A DNA stretch of 64,000 nucleotides, taken from contig VXAA01001099.1 in the NCBI GenBank assembly GCA_013399115.1, positions 1 to 64,000 on the forward strand, written 5' to 3'. A model generated the notes under the pieces. The model ran no database searches and was not told where the DNA came from. It saw only the letters and a list, made by a program, of their open reading frames with translations. The position numbers and the translations under genes were made by a program. This document shows, in pieces, positions 37,175 through 49,250 of this stretch. This DNA comes from Anseranas semipalmata (Eukaryota > Chordata > Aves > Anseriformes > Anseranatidae). How positions within the stretch are numbered: the first letter of the stretch is position 1; each line of letters begins with the position of its first letter.

Positions 37175-40100
37175 TGACACAAGTTTTAAAATATTACTTT
37201 CTATAGTATAGCTACCAAGATTGGTGACAAAATATTTAAGTTAATATTTTAGCCCATAGATCTGCCAAAAGCATTAGTATATACCACAAACTGAGCAGCA
37301 GGTTATTTATTCTGGCCATTAACGATTAATTTTAAAATGTGTCTGTTGGATCTCAAATTCATTGTGTATTACGAATGTTATAGATATATAATATTACATT
37401 CTATCTGGCAATATTTATTAGCTCAGATCATATCCACCATTATTCAATACAACTTTTACCTTCAAGACCGTGAACCAGGCCTTGGGTAGACTTTAAGGAT
37501 CTGTCCAGAGAAAGACAAAGATGGCGATTCCCAAAGTTTCTTGTAGTTCTATATGGTCTAAGTGAAATATTGGACAAGAAATCATAAAGCTTTCCCTTTC
37601 TTCTACCATTATAAGACAGAAGTATTTGATTTTTACCACAGAGTCTTCAGAAAATTTTCTGTCTTATTTTTCTGTCTCTAATTGCTATGGGAAGGCGTTG
37701 ACAACATTGAGAGATATCAAAGAGGAATTTGTCTTCTGTTGCAAATCTAATAGATACATAATGCTGATGAGTGTCTATTAGATTCTAATTAGGAAACATC
37801 TGCTCTTGCATATCCAGCTCAAGTGGATGAGTCTGCTTTATTCTGGACTAACGACTGATGATTTCCAGCACAGAGTTACTTGAGCTAGGTCTTTTTTTAT
37901 GCTGCGTATTTGCTAGGGTCATAGCCAACGACCCTTCACTATGTGTAACAGTGCAAGCTCACTGAACAGGTGATTGAAATCATCACTACACTAGAGAAGC
38001 TCATTTTCCTCAAACTTAAATTTACAATAATTTTTTTCTTGTATATGAAAATATATTTCATAGCTCAAATATCATTTTATGTGACTTCTATAATATTACT
38101 CACTACGACCAGTCCTGAGAGGACTAGATATACACATAATTTGCGCATTCTTTCCAGGCCTTCTGAAGTATCAGTGCTATATATTGTGGAAAATGCTCAG
38201 TGCCTTATTTCTAAATTTCTTATTTCTTATTTTCTAGGTAGAAGTAGCTCAAACTAACAATCATATGACCTTTGTGCACATAATTTATCTTCCTTGAAAA
38301 TATTACCTTTAAAGCCTCAATAACTTTTCACTGTAGGAATGTGAAATCCAAAAGAATCAAAAAAGTGAGAAAATTATCTTCTTCAGTATCTTAATGTAGT
38401 TTCTAAAACACTTTTTTCCTTTCCTTTTGATTTTGCAAGAATTTTTATTTCATAAAAGACCAATAAGCGGTATTTGTGTTAGATATTTCTGTATCACAGC
38501 TGAACACTAGACCTGTCAGAGATAATGTCATTCAGTTTTTTTGGTATTTTTGGGAAGGCGTTATTCAGTACTGTCTCGTATTAGCAGTCAGTTATATCAG
38601 ACCTGGTTATTGTATTCTAATGAATCACCTTATTAGAAGTCTTACCCCATTCTACTAACAGCTAAAACCTGAGCAACATGGTGTTTCCTTCATTTTGCTT
38701 CATTTCCTCTAGGAAAGCACCAGTGACCTTATGTACTTTTCATTTACTTTTCACCAGATTGTTCATGCAACATGTTCCTCAAACACATTCAGCTCTAGTT
38801 GAAAAACTGCTTTTCTTTTTATTGCTCTTAAATCAAAATTAAACATTTTTTCAGAGTTTAGTAACAGTAGACATTCTCAGGCAGGAAGACAAGACTGGTA
38901 GAGCTAACAGGCTACCTATTTATGCCTTGGTGAGGTCGTTTTTGAGGCTGACAAGACCAAAGAAAGCACAGTATGGGATGCATGAAGTTGGGCTAATCCA
39001 TCTCAACTCATCAATACTGTAACAATGCAAACATGTTTACATATTTAGAAGTACCATGTACTGCTGAAAAAAAGAAGGCTTGAGGTCCTCCAAGTAATCA
39101 AATCCAAAGAAAAAACACAAATAATGTAGGTTATCTACCTTGATTTGGACAAACTAATCTTCCATATGCAGTTTTCTCTTTCTCTCTCTCCCCCTGAATT
39201 TTTCTTTTATCTTCCTTTTTTATCCAGGATCGTTCCTACTATCTACTTATTCTATCCTATTTGGTTCCACTTGTTTCCGAAAGCACCTTGTCTATAATGG
39301 ATCAGTCATCAGACTATACATGAATTACCCTCTCTCAAAAGTTACTGCTTCTAATCCTCCAATGACCAACTCTTGTTTCTCAATAAAGAAAAAAGCCAGC
39401 ATTTTTAACTAACCTTCACACTTCCATGTTGCTCACATATCTCTGAAAAGTCTAATATTCTCTCAGAGGTGCATAAAATACTCAGTTTTTCAGATACTGC
39501 TCTTGACTCTATTTTAATGAAAACTGCTCAGAATTATTCTGTTCATGGCCTCTCCCATGTAGAACGAGCCTTGCTTCAATTTACTGTCTCTGAGAAAGTG
39601 TGCAATGTCAGCATGTGAGAGAAAAGCATGCTGTGTATGCCTCACTGAAATTCTGTAGCTATCACTCATGGTACATTAACCATATAATAAGAGAATCCCA
39701 ACTTCCTTACCATCTCCTTGTGACTGCTGCCAGCTCTCCAACAGCCAATAGTATTGTGCTGAAGTCCCGTTTGGACTTGCAGCCTTATATTAACTGGTGC
39801 TGCTATCTGGCCATTCAAGAATCAAATCTTGAAATATAGTTTTTAGCCTAGAATATTAAGATAAAATTTAACCATCTAGAAGGTACTGAAGGGAAAGAAA
39901 TACTGAGAGGGTAACAGAGGTGATCAAAAGAAAAAGTTCAGTAGTTACCACAAGAGTAATTTCACATCCACGTTAAAATATGTGGCAAAATAATCAAGGC
40001 AAGGTTCTAACAGACGATTTAGACCCCACTTGTCCTCATAGTCAGCAGAATATTTTAAAATGAAGGCAGCAGATTGTAAAATATTTCAATCGCATAAACA

Positions 40101-42711
40101 ACTCCTACTCTCAGTCCTTGCCTTCATTAGATACATTATCGTATAAGCAATCTAGTTTGCAAAACCAATCCTTATTATGTTTCACACACAAAGACATTCT
40201 ATGCTCCATTAAATGTATTGCTCATATGTTATTATTTTAAATAAGTCCAATAAATGGAGTTTCTAAAACTGAAGTGGAATGCCTAAAATAAACTGCAAGT
40301 CAAGTCTTGCAAGTAAGGAAATGAAAATGTAAAGATGTGATAATTTTTTTAGTTTGTTTTAGAAATATGACACAAATGTCAGTAAACAGTGCTTTATTTC
40401 AATCAATAAGTGAAAGGGTTTCCAAAATGCCAAGATCATTGTGAAGTAGAAGGAAATCCAACAGAAGATGAGAAGAAAGGAAGGTAAATTCTGCTTTACT
40501 ACATTTGTACAAATTTCTCTAGATTCAGATTTGTTATTTGCTACAAAACAATATTTTTAGTTCCAGATATATATTCTTACTCTACCTCTGGAGATGTTTT
40601 CCTCGCAGATCTTTCCAAAAATAGTGGAAAACAGAGAATTCACAAAAGATATTTTGAACAACTGAATATTTATTTTGCTTCTTGCAAAGGAACAGATTCA
40701 TACTGGATTTGATAACTTCAGATGAGCCAAGGCTCATCTAAGACTCTCAAAATGCCTGGCTTTCCACTAATGCAGAGCGCACCAGCGTTCCTCTCTCTCA
40801 TTTAGGTAAGATTGTTACCTGAGGGAAGCTATTGACAGATGTCATTTAAATATAAGGTAAACCCTCCCTCCCTCTTGACCTCTAGGTTCTCTCCAGAAAT
40901 CCCTCAGCTACAGCTGAAGGTAAATGTCCCCTAAACTTCCCTCCTGTGTGGCCTTCACCTGAGGCTGCACTGCCTTATTCTAAGACTCATGCAATTTTGC
41001 TGCCTTTTTTTTCCAGGAAACTCTTTAGAGCCACATGCAGTGAAGAGAGTGTTTGATCTCCACGTGCAAAGCTTTCTAGTTTCATGTTTGAACTGACTTT
41101 GAAAGTAAAAGAAAAATTGGCAAGTCTCAACAATAAACCAACCTAAAATGTTGAACTGTATTTCAGACAATAACCTGCCACAGTTTTCCAGGAAAAGCAA
41201 TGCTACCTGTACAAAAACTGCTCTACCAATTTGAATAGTGTTTTTATTTCCTACTTCTTATTTTGTTAAAGCTTTATAAAACAAAACAATTCCTAAACAC
41301 ACTTGTCGGGGTGCATGTAATTTTGTATTACAGAAGTTTATGACTTATCCGAACATCACCCAGCAGGTCATGTTTTGTGTTTGGTGTGTGGTCTGTTTAT
41401 ATGCCTCAGTAAGACCAAAATTAACAAATCGATTTCTTACATGAGAGTGCATAATGCTTGTCTCAGTATCACCACATGAATTATCAGAAATAAAGCATGT
41501 AATGAATGTAGGAAGTTGCTTACATTCAGACTTTCATGTCAAAACAGTTACAAGGATTTCACTCCCATTTCATAAATTAGACAACTCCAGTGGTGACAAC
41601 TCAGAAAGACTTTGAACTGGGAGCTGATCAAGGCCAAGATCCTCATCCCAGGTCCCTTATCTCACCAGACTTCTCAGACTTGTTAATCATATTTATGTCC
41701 TAGCACAAACCAAGCCACGTCACAAGCTGATCATCTTCTGGTTAACATCTGCCAAGTTTTTTGGCAGTCACTTCTTGGCATGTCTGAAACATTTAGGACA
41801 TTGGCTATTTTCTGGACTGCTTCTGACAAAGACTATAACTACGGCTGGATACCAAGTCAGGATACATCCCCACCTGGCTCCTGATGGATGCAACTCGGGT
41901 AGCAGCAGCACCTCCTTGCCCCATGCAGGCTGCTATCATTTCCCTATGGCAGAATAATGAGGATGAGACAGAGTCAACATCTTAAGACTCATTTATCATT
42001 TGGGATTTGATATCCTATTTAGTTGTTCAAGCTGGTACAAACTTTTGAATATATGTGCAGACAGCCACCACTTTGGGCTCTTCAGTTTTTTATGCATTTT
42101 TTTAAATCTTATTTTTTAAATTATTTTTTACTATGCTACTGAAAAATGAAATGTTATGTCCTTTGTTTCCAGACTTACACTTTACAGAAAAATAGGAAGA
42201 TTTAACACATCTGAATAATGTTACAGTATCCTTTTAAGCTACTGAGTTAGTTTAACACTCAGAGACAACTAATAGCTGTTCCCATGGGAATAGTTTTGCT
42301 ATGGTATTTATACATAAAAGACTGAGAAATAGCTCACAAACATATTAATCAAAATTATTCATGTATTAAATGAGTTTCATGGCAGTTTTCAGATCCATGA
42401 CTCAATTTTCATTTCTCCATTTCAAGTTGCTATGTCGTTGATGTAGAATTTATTTTTCAGTTCAAGCAAGAACAAATGAGTTTCTTTCCCACATCTCAAA
42501 GTTAATTTGACTGTTTTGGCTTGTTTTGTGTAAATGTATATAAGGATTTATACTCTGGTTAAAAAGGGTCTTTTGTATGAGTGTGTGTGTATGTACCCCA
42601 GGGAAAAATTAAGAAGTGCAATGAAGAAAGAGATGTATGCTGTATATAACAACACTTTTTTTCACATTCTGCAGTATTTTATATCTAAGGATCTCAATAG
42701 CTAAGTAAAAT

Positions 42712-42828
42712 GTTATCTCTGTTTTACAGGTCAGGAAAAGAACAAAAGGAGGTTGAACAAGCCAATGTCAGAATCAAGGTTAGAAGTCATTGGCCTTGGA
42801 CTGTGTTCTAATCATTACATCTTGTTGC
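42712..42828 (+). mobile_element. MIR-like SINE relic
   Basis: The segment aligns by eye to the MIR core and 3' part. It starts with TGTTTTACAGGTCAGGAAA, which matches the MIR phrase 'ATTTTACAGATGAGGAAA'. A GAGGTTGAACAAGCC-like stretch and an ACTGTGTTCTAATCATTACA-like end follow, matching the MIR 3' half. MIR elements are ancient tRNA-derived SINEs shared by amniotes and are always heavily diverged. TTTTACAG here mimics a splice acceptor but belongs to the repeat. Confidence 0.55.
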
Positions 42829-43611
42829 ATATGATTTTCCGCTCCCAGTTTTCTTGAATCTATATAATTTTCTGAAGAAAAAGTATGTAATACTCACAAA
42901 GGAGCACTTTGGAGGGCTTAACATTACCCATGTGATGGAAGATGTCTAATACTCAACTATTGTGGAGCTGCACCTGTTAAGTGCAGGACTGAGCTTGACT
43001 AGCCTGCCTTGGTGAATAATATATAGTTAATAGTAATTGCAGCAGCTAAGATGTTTTCCTTCTACTCTTTTTTTAGTTTTGTGTTCCAAATATATTAAAA
43101 TATGGTAGTATGTAAGTACTGTGTTGTGAGAGTTACTATTTTTTCCTTAAATATTGTTCTCTTGAAAAGTATCATTTAAAAGGAAATACTGGACTAAAAG
43201 CACCCATCTCTACATTTTCGTGTCTGGAATTAAAATACTCTGGGTTAATCGTGTTATTTAGTTGAGTGCCAGGGAACTGAAATGAAAAAAACAAGATGGA
43301 ATTCAGCTAGAGGCAGTAATCATGAAACAGTACATTATTGCTGTGAAGTTGCAGTCTAAAGAGCTGTTAGCAAGACAGTGACATTGAAAATGTGAAAAAT
43401 CTTTGCCTTTAGCCTTGAAAAGTATTTTTTTTTTAACACAGAAAGAGTTGCTCTTTTTTTTTTGTCTGTTTTGCCTCCTGATGCAGTTTTCAAATCAAAT
43501 TTGTTTGATTTTAGTTATTCTTAAATTATGTAGATATTTGAAACATATTAAAAAATAAATACCTGACTTTTTTATTGCTTGCCTCTGACTTATTAAGCAG
43601 AGCTGTTGAAT

Positions 43612-43631
43612 TAATGAACTATAGTTCATTA
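43612..43631. repeat. Perfect 20-bp palindrome
   Basis: TAATGAACTATAGTTCATTA equals its own reverse complement with no spacer. It begins and ends with a TAAT/ATTA homeodomain-like core. No function can be read from the sequence. Confidence 0.85.
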
Positions 43632-46104
43632 GTTATGTTTTAAAATTTAGGAGGAGAAAGTTTATCACATTTTACAGAAGTGCTAAATATTCATTGAAGT
43701 TGTTAATATATTTTGGTGTATTTATCAACTAAAGGGATGTCTCTGGCTTGGCAGATGAAATGTCCGTCAAAGGTTGTGACTCCATTTCGCAGATAATACG
43801 GGCTCTCATCTCTTCTCTAACTCAGATCTCCCTACGACTGATATTAACAATGCTCTACATGATAGGAGTTTTTTGAAATTCATATTACTTATTTGCTTGA
43901 AGAATAGGTTAAATGTCACTGCTAGTCTCATAAAGTCTAGAACATGTCTCTGAAGAAGGAGAGTATGAGAAAAATCACTTTTCAGTGCCCCTCCCACAGT
44001 CTCTCATAAGAAAAAGTCTAATTTCCCACAGCTGTTGTAACTGATAAGAAAAGAATTTAATGCATAAAAAAGCATGAGATAAATGTCAAGATGAGCATAT
44101 GAGGCAAGTGCAGAAGCAGTGAGGACACAGTAACACCGTTAAGGTTTTGCTGGGGGAATCATCACCCTTGTTCTCAGTTGATAAGCGAGTGCTTGGTAGA
44201 GGTGACAATTACCAATGACAGCTTGGGGAACAGCAGCTTCCAGTTTTAGACAGAAATGATAGCTGTCAATATAACTGAAACAACAATTGCTAGTGCTGTC
44301 TTAGTTCAGCACTGCCATAGAGCCAGGCGGTTGTCCAACTCCATTCTCAATGCAAATTTGGAGTCTTGCTTTAATACACACAGAATGCACATTTTCCATT
44401 TTTAATTACATGGTAGCTCCTCTTACTCTGTCTCACAGCTTCCCACCATGTTGTCTATTATTGCCTTCTGCTGAGGACCTTAGCTCTACCACTAGGAATC
44501 TCTAATGTCTATTTTGGGACACCTCACAGATGATGGCTCACCCCTGCCTTCAAATATGCCCCAGCAGATACCACCTCTCTATATATTCCAGTGCCAGGAA
44601 AGGATGCTTTTTCACACAGGGCAAAAAGAAGCTGAGATATGCTTGACAGTGACCTGTCACCAAGAAGCTTTAAACTTATTCTCCCACCCCAGCTTTTCTC
44701 TTCAGAAAGACTAATTTTTGCATCAGTCTGTGAACATAGGTTTCTGTGAAAAAAAGCAGATCTCTGTCCCCCATCACTAAACTCCTCAGCAGAGCTCTCT
44801 CCCTGTGCAAACAACCAGTGAAGTAAAAAGACTCTTTGCAGCTCTGTGGTACAAGATTTGCAAGGTCTGCAAGGAACTTGCAAAAAATACCAGCATCTGT
44901 ATCTATCAAACTACTAGGTGCACATCTGAAGGATCCCCGTTATTGTTTTAAGTATTACAAATGTAGTACCTAAGACTTAGATACATGGAACCTAATGGTA
45001 TCTAAGGCTTGGAACTTTCCAATTGTAGATATATGTCAGATTTTGTTGCAAAAACAGTTATTTGAATTAATTTTTCTTTTTTCTATCCTGACCTATATGT
45101 TATTGAGTGTGTGAATCTTAGCAGATGTTACAGCTTTTTTTTCACACAAGAAGACAGGTAGGAAAACAGAAGAGGAGGGCCAGAAACATAGTTGCTGCCA
45201 CATGTTTAAGGAGATCAGTAGGGAAGAAACCATGGAAGTGATGCAGCAGGATTATGGAACATCCACAGTCCTTCAGGAAACCCACTTCTTTAGATACTTT
45301 CCATAATTTTTTTTCTTTCTTATCTTTAACCTGTCTAGCCAGCTAGACTCAGAAAGTGTCAAAGCAGACTGGGCCACTCAGAAAGTAGAATAGAAGGGCA
45401 TTCACCTGAAAGAACTGAAGCTCAGCTCCAGTGGATAATTATTATAAAATATTTAAATATACAGCAATGTATAAATGCTGTAATCCTCCTGCAGTCCTTT
45501 TGTTCTCTCTTCATGGCCCAATTAATATTCAATTATTCACAATTAGAGTAGAAGAGCTTTAACTCCCCTTTGTCCCCTTTGAGGAAGGAATGAATGATGA
45601 CTTTTTTTGATGATTTCTGGCTGAGCATATTAACCACAAGAAGTACTGTTTACAATAGCCTATTCCTCAGGTGGTGGTGCATAAAGAAGGTCTGAGGACC
45701 ACGTGTAGCTCCAGAGCAGTGCTTCAGGTTGAAAATTCCAGTCAGGAAGAATTGCTCCTGCCCCTCTGAAGCAACTTAGTTATAAAACTCTGCTAGTTGT
45801 TGCTTTTATCATTTATCAAACCTGTTTATGAGTTGACTCTAGAGCCTAGATATATAATTTAAGAGTGTGGATTTACTGAGTAATAGTATGGCTGAGAGTA
45901 AGATGCTCTAGCCTTGGATGCTATACTGCCCATAATTGAGTGAGAGCTGGACCCTTGGCCCACAAAGGAACACTTCAGCTCCTAGTTGTGTACCAGGTGT
46001 GTGTGAACCAGTCATTGCCACACGTGTCCCAGTCCACAAGAATGCTTCTGTAATATGCTTCATGTGACAGCTCCATTGAGAAATTGTTGGGAACAGGTCT
46101 GTCC

Positions 46105-46435
46105 ACAAAAACCAGCCTGTATTTGTGCTTGGGGTTGCCCTGACCCAGGTGCAGGACCTTGCACTTGGCCTTATTGAACTTCATGAGGTTTGCATGGTCC
46201 CACCTGTCAAGCTTGTCAAGGTCCCTCTGGATGGCATCCCTTCCCTCCAGCATGTCAACCACAACACATAGCTTGGTGTCATCTGCAAAACTGCTGAGGG
46301 TGCAACCAATCCCACTGTCCATGTCACTGACAAACATGTTAAATAGCATCAGTCCCAATACCGACTGCTGAGAAACCCCACTCATCACGTGTCTCCACCT
46401 GGACATCGATCCAATCTTCCACCCCAATGAGCAGC
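46105..46435 (-). mobile_element. CR1 ORF2 reverse-transcriptase fragment
   Basis: The minus strand encodes part of the CR1 reverse transcriptase. It reads a degenerate SGVPQGSVLGPVLFN-type motif (here SGVSQQSVLGLMLFNMF), then SDMDSGIG, the catalytic FADDTKL box (46270-46293), then LEGRDAIQRDLDKLDRW, NLMKFNKAKCKVLHLG and NPKHKYRL. The frame is open across the whole fragment, although the Q-G of the first motif is altered (QQ). It is internal ORF2 only, with no 3' UTR or octamer tail. CR1 similarity stops near 46105, while the open frame runs on to 45975. This is a dead fragment and not a host gene. Confidence 0.92.
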
Positions 46436-48905
46436 AGCTCTTATATATATGTCTAGGTCACAAAAAGACACTCTAAAAGGCTAATGTGGGCAAATATATA
46501 GCAGTATAAGGACGTTTTGTGCAATGCATTTGTCAGAGGAGCCAGCTGGTCACACAGCAAAAGCTAGCAACAAAACAAGGGATCTCCTTAGGCATTCAGT
46601 CTAGCACACAGTTTAAACACAGTAGCGTACAGACAAGTTAATGACCTGTCCTGTGGATGTAAGAGGGATTCATAAGTGTCAATTCAAAGCATATTTTACT
46701 GTAATAAAAATGTCATCATCTAACTGTGGCAGGTATAAATCAAAAGGGAAGAAACAGAAGAAAAAGAGGAAAGAAATGAAAGAAACATCCTACATGGGAA
46801 ATGAATAAGTAGTTGGAACATTGAATGCATTGATTCACTCATGTGTTATAAAGTGAGTGGTCAGAGAAGATAAGCAACGAATAGGTTACCATTGCTTCTT
46901 TCAGTAGTTTCCCAGAACCTTAATTTGAAATTTTGTATGTGTAACATAATTTCTCTAATGCCATCGCTTTTCAATTTTGTTTTGTTAAATAATAGTGTGT
47001 GATATAATGCATTCTGCACTGAAAATGTGATGAGCTCGTACCCTTAAATTTAAGTGGATTGAGGCCATATATGGGATTTCTTTATTTTTATTTTTATTTA
47101 TTTTTTATTTCTATTTCTATTTCTGCTTCTACTTTTTACTTATTTTTATTTTTAACTTTTTTTAAATTTATTTTTGTCTAGTAGAGAGCTAGATGCGTTT
47201 CCTTTGAAAGAGTTTTTTCATTATATGGTAATAGAAAGCCATCAGGTTTTAGGATGGGTGCTTTACCTGTAAATGTTAGTTTCTATGTTTTCTGTCATGG
47301 CAAAGTCTGAGTTTTTATTACCTGTCATCCCTTGACAAAAAAGCACTAATGTGAATTACTGAAGTAAAATTCAAAACATCCAATTTCTTTGACTTTATTC
47401 CACACTTCCTTCTTATATTCTGTATACTTCACTCCAATAATCTGATTGAGTGGAATGATGAAATATGACAAATTTTCCTGGAGTACTTTAAAATGCCCCA
47501 AAAACAGAAAGAATGAGAGAAAGAACCAATTGTCACAATTTGTTAATTTAACAAAGACTAGTGGTGGCCAAGGTTAAGACATACTAGCATTCAGAGTTTT
47601 CTGTACTCAGCTCGTGCAAGCTTAGTGGCGATAGCATAAAATTTGCTAGTTTTTCTGCGATTCAAAACAAAAGGTATTGTTTAAAGGCTATGAGAAGCTG
47701 CAATTTTTCTGCAGAAAATATGAAGACCAACATTTTAATTGTCAATCAGCTTTTTTTCTTGTTCTTCTTTTACACTGTTTGGGGAACCTGAAACTGGATG
47801 ATCCAGATCCTAGCAGGACCTGTTTTCTCAGCATAATTGTCGATTGCCCCAGGTTCATGACTCAGTTCTTTAATGTCAATAATTTACAATAATTTCCATA
47901 ATAATATGGAAAATAATGTCAGAGTCTATAATAAGGGCATCTGATACCATGCAAGTAATGTCCTTGGAGAAAGAACAGTATCATTTATGGACAGTATATG
48001 CTTCTTTGACAAACTAACAAGACCAAAAGACATTCTGGACTTAGTCCTAGGAATCAAGCCAGGTAAAATAAATAATATTAAAACTGGCTGGCATTCAGAA
48101 TCTAATCACAACATTAGCAAATTTGAAAAGCTCTGGAGGGTTTAGTGGAAGTTGTCATTTATAGGGCATTTTAAATGCAGGCTCATGTAAGGTTAGTCCA
48201 CAGTACTGGATCCAGAAAATTTCAGAGTGTGTGGTTCTCTTCAGGACCAAGGGTTGGCGCTCCAGTTGGTCCTGAAGAATTCACCACTGATTAATAAATC
48301 ACAGAAACTCCATGTAGCCTTGATCCTTGGGAGGGCATGCCAATGACCAAACTACTTCTTTGTATAACATGCATATGAAAAAAATGTTTACATGTGCTCC
48401 ATCACATGACATTACGAACAATGAAGAATGGAAAACCCACAGGAAAAGGTCTGTCATATATGAAGCTGAGAATTTAGTGGATCAATTAACAGACGTCCAC
48501 ATAGTGTCCAATCAATTTGACATTGAAAAAATGGGCTGAATAACAGACAAGTCTTTCATTTTTGTTTGTCTTGAGAACGTATTTTAAAAGTTGTGTGAGT
48601 ATTTGATGATCTTAAAATTTTGAAGTATAGCTATACACAAATATTAAACTTTTTGCGGTAGCAGAGTGAACCTATGTGTATGACTTACTTGCCATTGGCT
48701 CCTTGTATCCTGTATTAGCATCTTGGTCTCCAGCAAATTAATTTCTCTCTCTTTCTCTTTTGTTCTTCCTAAAAAATTTGAGTAGTTACCTATTAAAAAG
48801 AGATGTTGGGAGATTAGCTTATTTTCACACAGTATTTCTTCACTGACTCATTAAACAGTAATAATTTGTAAAATGTGTTTTTTTAATTATAAGTAGTTAT
48901 ATATT
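46436..48905. other. AT-rich non-coding stretch
   Basis: No gene recognised. It contains a T-rich low-complexity region (47080-47176) and a short imperfect hairpin near 47892-47911. Confidence 0.6.
47080..47176. repeat. T-rich (TTTTA/TTTCTA)n low-complexity region
   Basis: Nearly pure T and A with interspersed TTTCTA and TTTCTG units over about 95 bp. Confidence 0.85.
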
Positions 48906-49250
48906 CCTTCCAGTACCTGAAGGGAGCATATAAACAGGAGGGGGAACGCCTGTTCACCCACGTTGATAGTGATAGGACAAGGGGGAATGGTTACAAACTA
49001 AGACAGGGGGGATTTAGGTTGGATATTAGGAGGAATTTTTTCACTCAGAGGGTGGCGAGGCACTGGAACAGGTTGCCCAGAGAGGTTGTGGATGCCCCAT
49101 CCCTGGAGACATTCAAGGCCAGGCTGGATGTGGCGCTGGGCAGCCTGCTCTAGTAGTTGGCAACCCCGCCCAGAGCAGGGGGGTTGAAACTAGATGATCT
49201 TTAAGGTCCTTTTCAACCCATGCCGTTCTATGATTCTATGATTCTATGAT
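48906..49250 (+). mobile_element. CR1 LINE, short 3' end
   Basis: 5'-truncated CR1. The plus strand is open from 48906 for about 81 codons ([65 protein letters not shown]) and stops at TAG just after SLL. The 3' UTR with GATGATCTTTAAGGTCC follows and ends in repeated TGATTCTA octamers. The octamer (ATTCTATG) and UTR differ from the copies at 9.6 and 33.6 kb, so this is another CR1 subfamily. The coding tail has no internal Met, so a start-codon-based search misses it. Confidence 0.95.

Larger units (their letters stand above)
34122..46104. other. AT-rich gene-free stretch
   Basis: Nothing gene-like that I recognise. It contains an A42 tract (35083-35124), a 16-bp minisatellite (35268-35365), (CT)18 (35799-35834), a TTG run (36798-36821), (AAAAC)9 (37126-37174), a MIR-like relic (42712-42828) and a perfect 20-bp palindrome (43612-43631). 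A 126-codon minus-strand frame at 36262-36642 has no recognisable motif. The sequence from 45975 to about 46104 stays open in the CR1 RT frame but does not resemble CR1. Confidence 0.55.

Noticed and set aside
42712..42800. Good-looking splice acceptor TGTTTTACAG
   Set aside because: The motif is the conserved core of a MIR element, as is the one near 59986.
45975..46427. 150-codon frame as a host gene
   Set aside because: The recognisable part is CR1 reverse transcriptase (FADDTKL box and neighbours). It is a fragment of a retrotransposon.
47892..47911. TTTCCATA-ATAA-TATGGAAA hairpin
   Set aside because: An 8-bp AT-rich stem is expected often by chance in this composition.
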